From NCBI GenBank assembly GCA_024703855.1, contig CP087965.1, forward strand, positions 256,001 through 320,000: DNA of 64,000 nt, read 5' to 3'. This document shows positions 1 to 7,759 of the stretch, in pieces. Position 1 is the stretch's first letter. Every line of letters begins with the position of its first letter. The position numbers and the translations under genes were made by a program. The notes under the pieces are model-generated. The model was not told the origin of the DNA. It made no database searches and saw only the letters and a program-made list of their open reading frames with translations. This stretch comes from Polaromonas sp. P2-4 (GTDB lineage Bacteria > Pseudomonadota > Gammaproteobacteria > Burkholderiales > Burkholderiaceae_C).

Positions 1-541
1 CCACCCGGTGCCGCGCTGGATTGTGGTGGGCGCGGGCACCGGCGGCACCAGCGCCACCATAGGCCGCTATGTGCGCTACCAGCGCCATGCGACCCAGTTG
101 TGTGTGGCCGACCCGGCCGGCTCGGTGTTTAGCGCCTACCACCGCACCGGTGACGCCAGCCTGACGGGCGCAGGCTCGCGCATCGAGGGCATTGGCCGGC
201 CGCGTGTGGAAGCCAGTTTTATCCGCACGGTCATCGACCGCATGGTGGACGTGGCCGACGTCGATTCGCTGGCCGCGATGCAGGCGCTCTCGGCCCTGCT
301 GGGGCGCAAGGTCGGACCATCAACCGGCACCAACTTTGTCGGCTGCTTGACGCTGGCGCATGAAATGCTGGCGCGTGGTGAAGAGGGTTCGATCCTGTCG
401 CTGCTCTGCGATTCAGGTGAGCGCTACCTGCCGACCTACCACGATGCCGACTGGGTGGAAGCGAAGATGGGCGATTGCGCTGCGGCGCAGCAGCACATTG
501 GGCAGCTGATGCGGCCCTGGCACCCTAAATTAACGGCCTGA
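1..541 (+). CDS. PLP-dependent cysteine synthase family protein (5' end outside window)
   Basis: C-terminal part of a fold-type II PLP enzyme of the cysteine synthase / O-acetylserine sulfhydrylase group; the frame is open to the window edge, so the true start lies upstream. The segment VGAGTGGTSATIGRY near its beginning matches the glycine-rich loop that holds the PLP phosphate in this family, and the following about 160 residues (GIGRP, then a C-terminal CDSGERYL) fit the usual end of these roughly 350-residue enzymes. Whether the substrate is O-acetylserine or another beta-substituted amino acid cannot be told, because the lysine and substrate loop are outside. It ends 1 nt before the next gene, suggesting co-transcription. 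Confidence 0.75.
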   Translation, partial: HPVPRWIVVGAGTGGTSATIGRYVRYQRHATQLCVADPAGSVFSAYHRTGDASLTGAGSRIEGIGRPRVEASFIRTVIDRMVDVADVDSLAAMQALSALLGRKVGPSTGTNFVGCLTLAHEMLARGEEGSILSLLCDSGERYLPTYHDADWVEAKMGDCAAAQQHIGQLMRPWHPKLTA

Positions 542-542
542 C

Positions 543-1629
543 ATGCGTATGCCCGTGCCTCTCAGCCTGCTGCGACGCCAGCTCTTGCTGGGGAGCATGG
601 CCGGACTTGCGGGATTCGCAGGTCAAAATCAGGCGCACGCCCTGCCCGCCAAGACCCTGGCCTTTCCGCGTGACAGGGGTTCGCACCCGGACTTTCGCAC
701 CGAGTGGTGGTACATCACCGGCCACTGCACCTCGGGTGCGCGCCAGTTCGGTTTTCAGCTCACGTTTTTTTCGCTCACGGGTTGAGGGCACGCAAGGCAT
801 GGCCTCGAAATTCGCCGCCAAGCAACTGCTGTTTGCCCATGCCGCCATCACCGACGTGCAAGGCAAAAAGCTCTGGCACGACCAGCGCATCGCACGCGAG
901 GGTTTTGGCGTGGCGTTTGCGAGCCAGGATGACATGCAGATCAAGCTGCGCGACTGGTCCTTGAAAAGCCAGGGCGGGCAGTACACCGCAGACCTGCCCG
1001 CCACAGACTTTGGCCTCAAGCTGCAATTTAACGAAACCCAAACGGTGCTGCTGCAAGGCAAGCAAGGCCTGTCGCGCAAAGGGCCGGAAGAAAAACAGGC
1101 CAGCTACTACTACAGCCAGCCACAACTCGCCACCACCGGCAGCCTGCAAATCAAGGGGCAAAGCTTTGAGGTCACCGGCAAGGCCTGGCTGGACCATGAG
1201 TGGAGCCAGGAGTACTTGCATCCCGACGCTGCAGGCTGGGACTGGATCGGCATGAACCTCGACGACGGCAGCGCCCTCACCGCCTTCCGGCTGCGCGATA
1301 AGAACGGCAACGCCGTGTGGGACGGCGGCTCGTTCAGGTCGTCTAAAAATGAGCTCTACACCTTCAGCCGCGGCGAGGTGATTTTCAAACCCGTGCGCAG
1401 CTGGAAAAGCCCGCTGACGCAAACCACCTATCCGATCGAATGGATGGTGCGCACACCGGCAGATTTTTATACCGTCAGGGCCATCATCGACAACCAGGAA
1501 CTCGACAGCCGCCAGTCCACCGGGGCAATTTACTGGGAAGGCTTGAGCGAGCTGATTGACAGCAAGGGCAAGCGCGTGGGCAGCGGCTACCTGGAGATGA
1601 CGGGGTATGCGCAGCCGCTGCGTATGTAG
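543..1629 (+). CDS. Exported lipocalin-like protein, AttH/CrtC type (frameshifted)
   Basis: About 360 residues read in two frames. The N-terminus has a double arginine followed by a hydrophobic stretch (LLRRQLLLGSMAGLAGFAG), a probable Tat-type or ordinary signal peptide. The EWWYITGH motif and the later WDWIGMNLDDGSALTAF block are typical of the AttH/CrtC lipocalin-like (carotenoid 1,2-hydratase-like) family, periplasmic proteins often encoded beside ABC permeases. A seven-T run at 765-771 stands where six T would keep the frame, so the second part is read one base off; the protein after it is intact to the stop. The substrate is unknown. Confidence 0.75.
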
Positions 1630-1641
1630 CGAACCAGCCCG

Positions 1642-1808
1642 CTAGTACTCCGACTCAGAGGTATCGGAATAAAATGAAAGCGATGGATTCGAGCCCAGGC
1701 CTAGGCGCAAACCGCAGACATAGCCGTAGCTATGGCGAGGATTTGCAACGACGGCATGGGTTCGAAGGCGCGCTTTCATGTTTCGATATTTCTGGGTGGG
1801 AGTACTAG
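1642..1808. repeat. Long imperfect palindrome (about 165 bp) between convergent genes
   Basis: The stretch starts CTAGTACTCC and ends GGGAGTACTAG. Read inward, the two arms stay alignable for about 75 bases each (GTATCG facing CGATAT, ATGAAAGCG facing CGCTTTCAT, GGGCTCGAA facing TTCGAAGGC), with the centre at CATAGCCGTAGCTATG near 1726. It abuts the stop codon of the NTF2-like gene and follows the lipocalin-like gene, so it may act as a two-way terminator. It is far longer than an ordinary terminator, and its ends lack integron core sequences, so I do not call it attC. Confidence 0.7.
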
Positions 1809-2176
1809 GCGCCAACCACGTAGAAAAACTCCTCGCGCACGATTTTTCCGTTTTCAATCGTATAGAGGCCAACCTCGTCCATCTTCATCCTCCGGCCCGA
1901 TGGCTTGTTCGTCACGTCGTATTGGAATCCGACGATAAACCTGTTGCCATGCGGCCAGGGGCCGGTCACCGAGGCCGAGTGAATTTCGTGGTTGGTAAAC
2001 CACCATTCACCCTTGGCCCTGATGGCCGCAAGGCCCTTCGCTTCCTGCGGTGCGCCTGGCATCGCGACCGCTTCCACGCTCATAGCATCCTCGGCGTACA
2101 GGGTGGACAGGGCCTCCTCGTTCTTTCCTTGCCGACACAGATCAACCAGTTTGTTGGCGATATCCAGCGTGCTCAT
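1805..2176 (-). CDS. SnoaL/NTF2-like fold protein
   Basis: Protein of 123 residues with the pattern of small NTF2-like/SnoaL proteins: an N-terminal helix (DIANKLVDLCRQGKNEEALSTLYAEDA), then GLAAIRAKGEWW and beta strands ending in GKIVREEFFYV. A longer reading up to 2233 exists, but a good AAGGAGG ribosome site sits just before the ATG at 2176, so that start was chosen. Families with this fold include isomerases, dehydratases and binding proteins; no catalytic set can be assigned. It lies at the far end of the cassette array and could be a last cassette or ordinary chromosome. Confidence 0.7.
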   Translation of the reverse strand: MSTLDIANKLVDLCRQGKNEEALSTLYAEDAMSVEAVAMPGAPQEAKGLAAIRAKGEWWFTNHEIHSASVTGPWPHGNRFIVGFQYDVTNKPSGRRMKMDEVGLYTIENGKIVREEFFYVVGA

Positions 2177-2369
2177 ATTGCCTCCTTGGGTGAGAAAAGT
2201 GGGATATTCAGGGACAGTCGGGGACGTCGACATCCCGCTTCAAAGTTTAAAGACGCCGGGGCCCGGATCATGTGACAACCGAATGACCCTAGGACCGAGT
2301 CGGGTCTGCACGGGCCACAACAGAGCCACCCCAGATGCCGGATACACGACTGCAGGCGCTTCCCCCAAA

Positions 2370-2428
2370 GCCAAACTATCGGTCAACTTCTTGCCGTTGA
2401 GGGGGAGTCCATATAGGAAGGGTTGGGC
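2370..2428 (-). other. attC-like site G (after the ankyrin cassette)
   Basis: Read on the minus strand the segment runs from GCCCAAC to GTTTGGC, 59 nt. The first box fits the RYYYAAC core, the second is one base away from GTTRRRY, and CTCAAC / GTTGAC inside form the inner pair. Weaker than sites A to E. Confidence 0.45.
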
Positions 2429-2524
2429 CGCTCGCGCCGCGCTTGTGACTTGCTCATGAGAGAGAAAACTCGCTTCACTTCGCCGCTCAACCTGCCGGTT
2501 TCCGAACGCGCCATCGCTTGAGGA

Positions 2525-2860
2525 TCAGATTGGAAGCCAGCGCCACCAGAATGGCTGACGAGGTTCTTTTGCACCGCGATCACTCAGCAGTTTCACGAAT
2601 TCCATGCGTCCATGCTTTCGGGCCGCTTGCAGAGGGGTGAGGCCATCAAAATCCGAGAGCAGGTTTGGATCGGCACCATGCTCCAGTAGGTAGTGCGCAA
2701 TCTCTCGATGCCCCTGGATCAGACTGGCTACGAGCGGAGTGCATAGGATCTCGGGATGCTGGTAGTTGGGATTGACGCCCTCACTGATGTGGTACTGCAC
2801 CAGCGAGAGATTGCCCGTTAGGGCGGCTTGGTACAAGTCCTTCCAATCTCCTGCAGACAT
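2525..2860 (-). CDS. Ankyrin-repeat protein, integron cassette
   Basis: Protein of 111 residues made of about three ankyrin repeats: DLYQAALTGNLSLVQYHI, then TPLVASLIQGHREIAHYLLEHGADPN, then LTPLQAARKHGRMEFVKLLSDRGA. No signal peptide or catalytic domain; such proteins bind other proteins. It is one of a series of minus-strand genes each separated by an attC-like site and none functionally related to its neighbours, the usual look of cassette cargo. Start is the ATG at 2860. Confidence 0.75.
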   Translation of the reverse strand: MSAGDWKDLYQAALTGNLSLVQYHISEGVNPNYQHPEILCTPLVASLIQGHREIAHYLLEHGADPNLLSDFDGLTPLQAARKHGRMEFVKLLSDRGAKEPRQPFWWRWLPI

Positions 2861-2941
2861 AGCCGTCCTCGTTGTGGTTACGTATTCCGTGAACTATAGC
2901 GTTGCAGCATAGCGCCGTGGCTCAAAGCCCGCCACAAAGCG

Positions 2942-3018
2942 GCCTGACGTTGGCGATGACCGGGCCACAACTTTCGCCGCGAAGCGGCCTCCTGCTGTTG
3001 AGGGGGAGTCCATATACA
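2942..3018 (-). other. Degenerate attC-like site F
   Basis: Lies just after the stop of the small membrane protein gene. Its inner part (GGCCGCTTCGCGGC hairpin, then TTGTGGCCCGGTCATCGCC, then AACG) parallels site B closely, but the outer core reads GTCAGGC instead of GTTGGGC. Its far half repeats about 22 nt of site G (GAGGGGGAGTCCATATA on the plus strand). Confidence 0.4.
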
Positions 3019-3023
3019 ACCAG

Positions 3024-3341
3024 TTAAAGGCCATCTTGCGCACCAGGACGGATATCGAGTTTGGACTGCTTTCGCGCCCGTCGCCAAACAAGTAGACCAA
3101 AGACAAAGAGAAGGCACGCTGTCGCCAGTGAAAGCATTGCTGGCCCCATGACCCCCCAGTGCCCTACCTCATATGTGTAGAGCCTAGCACTACGGCCTGT
3201 AAATGGTGGAGACGGTGGGTACAGCCACTCTTTCAGACCGAACGAAGCGATACACGCTGCAAGCCACCAGCATCCATAGCAGGCTTCCCTGACAGTCAAT
3301 AACGGACGGCCATTGTCTGATCGAACTGGCGAGAATTTCAT
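3024..3341 (-). CDS. Small two-helix membrane protein, integron cassette
   Basis: Protein of 105 residues with two hydrophobic segments (about residues 20-38, ACYGCWWLAACIASFGL, and 70-92, GVMGPAMLSLATACLLFVFGLLVW) followed by a positively charged tail. No family recognised. The frame is open further upstream to 3437 but that part lies in the attC-like site, so the ATG at 3341 (MKFSPVRSD) was chosen. Confidence 0.55.
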   Translation of the reverse strand: MKFSPVRSDNGRPLLTVREACYGCWWLAACIASFGLKEWLYPPSPPFTGRSARLYTYEVGHWGVMGPAMLSLATACLLFVFGLLVWRRARKQSKLDIRPGAQDGL

Positions 3342-3344
3342 GGC

Positions 3345-3423
3345 GTTTAACGTGAAGGTAATCGGCGACTTGCAGGCAAAGGCCGCACAGCGGCCCGGAC
3401 GCCGCAAGGCGTCCGTGTTGAAC
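3345..3423 (-). other. attC-like site E
   Basis: On the plus strand the outer cores are GTTTAAC (3345-3351) and GTTGAAC (3417-3423), matching RYYYAAC and GTTRRRY, with a palindromic interior (AAAGGCCGC / GCGGCC and GGACGCC / GGCGTCC). Size 79 nt, within the 57-141 nt range of attC sites. Confidence 0.7.
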
Positions 3424-3439
3424 GACATATGTGCCATCG

Positions 3440-3970
3440 TTACGGCCGATACCAGCGCAACCGCGAGTCAATGGCGGACCTTGCGCGATCGTAGTAACTG
3501 GGTGAGAGCGCGTCGACCGGGACGAGCTTTTGAGCCTTGAGCATGTTCCGTGAGAACTCGTCGGCGAGCTTGGCTTCTCGTTCTGTTGGATCTGCGATGA
3601 GGCGCGCGCCTTCTGCCTGCTCGAGCCCTCGGTTCAGCGTTTCCACCTCGTTAAAAAACGACAGCAAGCTACGAGCGTCCGGCTCACTAAGCGCTGCCTC
3701 TGAAAGTAAGGCCGGCAGCGAACTGGAGTAGGCGACGGTGGGTAGCCTGTAGAGCGGTGCGGCGACTCGATCACGGAGGTAGGTTTGCGCCAGACCGTGG
3801 CAGTAGTCCATTTCCGCCCGAAGTGCTGCGAAGTGTGCGCGTCGCTTTCGACGTGCACGCAACCAGTCGTACGAGACAACGAGCAAAAAGGCAACGGCAG
3901 CACCAGTGACAGCGCCGACGACCTCCTTGGTCTGATACCAGATCTCAACGGGAATGGGTGCTGGGCTCAT
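3440..3970 (-). CDS. Hypothetical membrane-anchored protein, integron cassette
   Basis: Protein of 176 residues. One transmembrane helix near the N-terminus (residues about 17-34, VVGAVTGAAVAFLLVVSY) is followed by a basic stop-transfer run (RARRKRR) and a cytoplasmic helical domain rich in Leu, Ala, Glu and Arg, probably coiled coil. No family recognised. Flanked on both sides by attC-like sites, so it is one cassette. Confidence 0.6.
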   Translation of the reverse strand: MSPAPIPVEIWYQTKEVVGAVTGAAVAFLLVVSYDWLRARRKRRAHFAALRAEMDYCHGLAQTYLRDRVAAPLYRLPTVAYSSSLPALLSEAALSEPDARSLLSFFNEVETLNRGLEQAEGARLIADPTEREAKLADEFSRNMLKAQKLVPVDALSPSYYDRARSAIDSRLRWYRP

Positions 3971-3973
3971 GGC

Positions 3974-4051
3974 ATATAACGCCTTAGCTCAGCCGCGGGC
4001 TTGCCGGAGCGAAGCGGAGGCAAGACCGTCGGCTGGAGCGCATCGTTGGGC
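3974..4051 (-). other. attC-like site D
   Basis: Outer cores are GCCCAAC (minus strand, from 4051) and GTTATAT (ending at 3974; two mismatches to GTTRRRY). The interior is a strong imperfect palindrome: CCAGCCGAC facing GCTGAG, and GTCTTGCCTCCGCTTCGC facing GGCAAGC. Confidence 0.65.
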
Positions 4052-4090
4052 CGCAAATTGGAAAACAATGAGGCAAGGCTGGGGCTACTG

Positions 4091-4963
4091 TTACTTCGCC
4101 GCCGGTGCGTCCAGAAACGCGCTGATCGTCGGCACCAGCCACTCGGTGCGCGCCGTCACCTTCATGTGATCGGTGCCGGGGAGCACGGCAAGCTGCGCGT
4201 GTGGGAGGGCCCGGAACATCTCCACGGCGTGTTCGGGGCGTATGACGTCGGCGTCGCCGACGATAACGAGCGCCGGCGCGGTGATGCCGCGGATGGCGTC
4301 AGCCGGGATGTCCTTGAAGTCGCGCACGCGCTGGGCGGCCTTGTCGTGAAACATTCGCAGGTTCTCGGGGTGCGGCGCGACCTTGAGATACTCCTCCTGC
4401 AATTCCTTCGGCATGTTCTCCAGCTTGGCCTTAGCCATCGCCTCCCAAAGCCAAGGATAGGCGCCCTCGCGCTTGGATAAGGCCGATGCCAATACGAGCT
4501 TGTGCACGACTTTCGGATGCCGGATCGCCACCTGCAACGCGATCGTGCCGCCATTGCTGAAACCGAAGAGATCGGCTTTTTCGATGTGCAGGTAGTCCAA
4601 CAACGCGGCAGTGTCGTCCGCCGACTGCTCGAAGCTGAACGGCCGGTCGGCAATGTCCGCCGTGTGCCCGTAGCCCTGCTGCTCGAACGCGATGATCTGC
4701 CTGTCACGCGCAAGCTCCGGCAGGATGTGGCCGAAAGAGGTCTTGATTGTGTCGCCGCCGCCATGCAGCAGCACGAGTGGCGGTCGCGCCGGGTTGGCAA
4801 TGCCGTGGATCTCAAAGTAAATTCGCAGGCCGTTGACGGGAGCATAGCCGGTCTGAACAGGCTGCTTGACGACGCCACTGGCGAGACTACGACTGCCGCA
4901 GCCAAATGACGCAGCTACACCAAGTAGCAGGATTGCCACGCCGACAATCTTCATAGGTCTCAT
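4091..4963 (-). CDS. Alpha/beta-hydrolase, probable lipoprotein, integron cassette
   Basis: About 290 residues. A hydrophobic N-terminus ends in a cysteine (VGVAILLLGVAASFGCGS), a likely lipobox. The alpha/beta-hydrolase fold follows: oxyanion-hole LLHGGGD, nucleophile elbow GFSNGG (serine instead of the more usual GxSxG spacing but in the right place), acid residue in VIVGDADVI and the catalytic histidine in LPGTDH. Substrate unknown; relatives include esterases and proline iminopeptidase-like enzymes. The start at 4963 was preferred because codons further upstream fall in attC-like site C; the ATG at 4954 is also possible. Confidence 0.75.
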   Translation of the reverse strand: MRPMKIVGVAILLLGVAASFGCGSRSLASGVVKQPVQTGYAPVNGLRIYFEIHGIANPARPPLVLLHGGGDTIKTSFGHILPELARDRQIIAFEQQGYGHTADIADRPFSFEQSADDTAALLDYLHIEKADLFGFSNGGTIALQVAIRHPKVVHKLVLASALSKREGAYPWLWEAMAKAKLENMPKELQEEYLKVAPHPENLRMFHDKAAQRVRDFKDIPADAIRGITAPALVIVGDADVIRPEHAVEMFRALPHAQLAVLPGTDHMKVTARTEWLVPTISAFLDAPAAK

Positions 4964-4972
4964 TCTCTTGCG

Positions 4973-5038
4973 GCCCAACGTGGAAGTGAGCTGACTGCGC
5001 GGTTTTTTGCGCAGGTCCGTTCGACTGTAGGGTTGGGC
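4973..5038 (-). other. attC-like site C
   Basis: GCCCAAC (4973-4979) and GTTGGGC (5032-5038) are perfect complementary outer cores. The 66-nt interior has a CTGACTGCGC / GCGCAGGTC palindrome with a T-rich loop. Confidence 0.75.
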
Positions 5039-5059
5039 GTCATTCGTTGCAAAGTGTGC

Positions 5060-5549
5060 TCATTTAGCGACTGGCCGCTTGGCAAGAGCCTCTGCCAAGA
5101 AGCCCATTTGTCGGGCGTCATTGAGGGATTCAGTGAGGACGCGAATCTCCTCGCCAAGATTCATAAGTTCTTCGATCGTTGGGAGCGGTCGCCAACTGTG
5201 ATCGTTTCCTCTTCGGAAAGCCTCTCCGTCAAGCTCTTTGCCCCAGACGCTATGAATAAGATCATTTCTCTTCTCAGTGGCGCGCTTACATCGTTCGAGG
5301 ATGGCTTGCAACTTCAACAGTGCCGCGCCTTCTCCAAGGCGCTGTCGCTAGCGTCTTGATGCGATCACGCAGCTTTGTTGCTCCGTCATATGCAGTCGCG
5401 TCCAGTGCCTCGGACATCTCTAGTCCAGCGAGTGTCTTTATGGTCATTCGCAGAATATGGGTCAGGTGCTCATGGCGCAGGCTAAGCTCTCCGTATGCCG
5501 CTAGAAGTTCTTTGTCCTCGGGTACGTGAAACATCATCATCTTTGCCAC
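5060..5549 (-). CDS. HEPN-like hypothetical protein, integron cassette (frameshifted)
   Basis: Two overlapping frames join into one helical protein of about 160 residues, with the shift near 5335. The N-terminal half (YGELSLRHEHLTHILRMTIKTLAGLE) and the C-terminal half (ILERCKRATEKRNDLIHSVWG) are all alpha helix. RNDLIH is an R-x4-H motif, the ribonuclease signature of HEPN-fold proteins. HEPN proteins often act as toxins or nucleases in defence and toxin-antitoxin modules; no partner gene is visible in the cassette. The family call rests on one motif plus helical character. Confidence 0.5.
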
Positions 5550-5599
5550 GATGCCTCCTTTTCTCTGAGCCGTGCAGATCGCTCAATCGCGCTCATGAC

Positions 5600-5686
5600 G
5601 CCCAACGTTGGAGGCAACCGGACCGCAACCCTTGCGGCGAAGCCGCCTTCTGCGGTTGCGGGTCCGTGTTGGCTGACATGTTGGCC
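5600..5686 (-). other. attC-like site B
   Basis: Core GCCCAAC at 5600-5606 (plus strand) faces GTTGGCC at 5680-5686. The interior is a near-perfect hairpin: GACCGCAACC and TTGCGGCG facing CGCCTTCTGCGG and GGTTGCGGGTCC. It follows directly on the stop of the RibD/DHFR-like cassette gene. Confidence 0.75.
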
Positions 5687-5690
5687 GCCC

Positions 5691-6328
5691 TTACTCACGC
5701 ACATAGCGCAAGTGTGTAGCAGCCGGACTTTCATGCACCTTGTCAATTCGAAACCGCTGCACCGGCTCGCGTAGGTTCTCGAAAAGGCGTCTCCCCCGCC
5801 GAACACCACTGGCGCCAGGGCGATTTCCAGCTCATCGATGACGCCCAGGTTTAGGTACTGCTGGATCACGTCCGCGCCGCCCGAGATGCGAATATCGCGA
5901 CCGCCCGCAGACTCCTTAGCCTGCTCAAGGGCACTCTCCGGGCCGTCGTTGACGAAGTAGAACGTCGTCCCTCCCGGCCGGGCCCAAGGTTCACGCTTCT
6001 CGTGGGTAAGAACGTATACCGGAGTGTGAAACGGAGCCTCCTCGGGCCATGCGACCTCGCCTTGCTCGAACATTCGCTTGCCCATGATATTGGCGCCGGT
6101 GCGCTCCATGGTGTAACGAACCATGTCATTAACCGGACCGGTCTCTCCCCCTGGTCCGAACTTGAGGAGCTCGCGTAAGTACTGCTGTTTAAGGATCCAG
6201 CTCATCAGCGCACCCCACTTCGCGCCCCAGTCCTTGTACTCGGGTCTATCCCAATACTCCATGGTCATTCCTTCCGGTGCCATGTAGCCGTCAAGGCTAA
6301 GTCCGATGTTTACGAATACCTTGCTCAT
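5691..6328 (-). CDS. RibD C-terminal/DHFR-like reductase, integron cassette (frameshifted)
   Basis: About 212 residues of the dihydrofolate reductase-like family that also covers the RibD C-terminal domain: MSKVFVNIGLSLDGYMA at the start, NIMGKRMFE, VYVLTHEKR, and ISGGADVIQQYLNLGVIDELEIALAPVVFGGG. A G run near 5788 is one base short; restoring it gives the family ending (LFEN, then VHESPAATHLRYVRE) and a stop at 5691, right at attC-like site B. Members reduce pteridine- or pyrimidinone-like substrates with NADPH, but most stand-alone members are uncharacterised. It is the cassette gene nearest the recombinase. Confidence 0.75.
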
Positions 6329-6356
6329 GATTCTCCTCTCACGACTATAGATTGCG

Positions 6357-6428
6357 ACCTAACGTTTGACATGAGGGGCGTCCAAGGGCGATAGCCCTTG
6401 GACGTCCCTCTCGATGGAAGGGTTGGAC
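6357..6428 (-). other. attC site A, next to the recombinase gene
   Basis: Outer cores ACCTAAC (6357-6363) and GTTGGAC (6422-6428) match RYYYAAC and GTTRRRY exactly. The interior folds into GGGGCGTCCAAGGGC / GCCCTTGGACGTCCC with a GATA loop, a form very like common environmental integron cassette sites. This is the best single piece of evidence that the array is an integron. Confidence 0.85.
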
Positions 6429-6539
6429 GAAGCCGCTACGCGGAGTAGCCCACCCCAGCGCTGACACGATTTATTCTGCACTTACACCCCTTCACTTCCG
6501 ATGGGGTGATTTTGCAATATTTCGTGAGGACACAACAGC

Positions 6540-7558
6540 ATGAAGACCAGCACCGCCGCTGATTTTGATCAGCGCTACCAATCCCACCTCAAGCACCTCA
6601 AACTCAAGGGCCTGCAGCCCAAGACCATCGATGCCTATGCCCGTGGAATCCGGCGTATGGGCGACTACTTTGACCACCAGATTGACAACTTGTCGCCAGC
6701 GCAACTGACCGACTACTTCAGTGATTTGATTGAGTCACACTCCTGGAGCGCGGTCAAACTTGATCTTTATGGACTTAAGTTCTACTACACCCATGTCCTG
6801 CGCAAACCGTGGGTCATGCCCCAGTTGATCAAGCCACCCAAGGTACAGCGCCTGCCCGATATTGTCACCGTCGATGAAGCACAGCGCCTCTTTTCGGCCA
6901 CCCGCACGCTGAGCTACCGGGTGTTCTATTTCACCCTGTACAGCTTGGGGCTACGCCTTGGCGAAGGGCTGGCCTTGAAGGTCGGTGACATTGATGCGGC
7001 CAGGCGGCGCGTACACGTTCGCGACGCCAAAGGCAACCGGGATCGCTTTGTCCCCCTGCCCGAGGCAACCCTCTCAGTCTTGCGCCGATTTTGGCAAACG
7101 CACCACAACCCTGAATTGCTCTTCCCCAATCGCCATGGCGGCTTGAAAGGAGCCTACGGCGCGCGCTCGCCGCTTGATCGCGGCGGTGTGCAAACCACTT
7201 TGCGCCAAGTGGCCATCGATTGCGGACTAAAAAAAGATCACGCCCCACAGCCTTCGCCACTATCCCGTGTCCGGGAATATGCCGACTGCAAACCCTGCAC
7301 GATGCTTCCGATTGCCCCTGCAGCACGGGCCCCCCGACATCACTCGGCATATTCCCGGACACGGGATAGTGGCGACTATTCCGACATCGGAATAGGCGCC
7401 ACAGTTTCGCAACCCACCTGCTCCAGTCAGGCACCGACATCCGCACGGTGCAAGAGCTGCTGGGCCATAGCGACGTGAGCACCACCATGATTTACACCCA
7501 CGTACTCAAGGTAGCAGCAGGCGGCACCGCCAGTCCGCTGGATGCTTTGACAACCTGA
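6540..7558 (+). pseudogene. Tyrosine recombinase with IntI-like C-terminus, interrupted by an insertion
   Basis: Site-specific recombinase of about 310 residues after repair. The N-terminal SAM-like domain spans about residues 10-95 (LKLKGLQPKTIDAYARGIRRMGDYF); the first catalytic arginine is in YSLGLRLGEGLALKVGDID. Dropping one A from the run at 7229-7235 and removing the insertion at 7261-7402 restores ITPHSLRH then [22 protein letters not shown] and the tyrosine in [11 protein letters not shown]. The tail THVLK..GG..SPLDAL closely resembles integron integrases, but I do not see the IntI-specific extra segment before the second catalytic box. It is divergent from the cassette genes, as intI normally is. 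As it stands it cannot make a functional protein. Confidence 0.75.
7261..7402. mobile_element. 142-bp palindromic (MITE-like) insertion in the recombinase gene
   Basis: The recombinase codons for LRH (CTTCGCCAC, ending at 7260) resume as AGTTTCGCA at 7403. Between them lies DNA whose segments 7254-7285 and 7344-7375 are perfect 32-bp inverted repeats (TATCCCGTGTCCGGGAATA inside one, its complement inside the other). A further palindrome CTATTCCGA-CA-TCGGAATAG follows at 7376-7395. CGCCAC occurs on both sides (7255-7260 and 7397-7402), compatible with a short target duplication. No coding capacity. Repeated end sequences would suit the relic ends of an insertion sequence, but the family is not identified. 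Confidence 0.75.
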
Positions 7559-7561
7559 CAT

Positions 7562-7620
7562 GCTACGATTTTGATAGCTACTTGTACCCGCTCCATATGG
7601 ACAGAAGGCCGATTTTCCTT
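7562..7620 (+). repeat. Comamonadaceae-type dispersed repeat, family 1, copy 1
   Basis: GCTACGATTTTGATAGCTAC followed about 35 nt later by AGGCCGATTTTCC. The same frame (GCTAC, A/T-rich, ATAGCTGCT-GCGC, then GGCC-ATTT) recurs at 11398, 12056, 37370, 48522, 50146 and 62809. Confidence 0.7.
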
Positions 7621-7759
7621 AAAAATGAAGATGAAGCGCGTGGGAAGCCGCCGACAGATGTCCGTGGCTGGGTCCGACCTTTAATCAGGGCGGTTCCCCT
7701 AAACTTGACTATTCGCCCGCGCAGGAAAAAACTGCTTCTGAACAACCTCAGAGGACCTT

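Noticed and set aside
543..1629. Calling each frameshifted gene a pseudogene
   Set aside because: The same defect affects essential genes throughout the window, so error is more likely than decay. Only the recombinase is called a pseudogene because it also carries an insertion.
1642..1808. The long palindrome as an outsized attC of the NTF2-like gene
   Set aside because: Its ends (CTAGTAC/GTACTAG) do not fit RYYYAAC/GTTRRRY and it is longer than known attC sites.
6429..6539. An attI site between attC-like site A and the recombinase
   Set aside because: The position is right, but I could not recognise a simple core site or direct repeats convincingly.
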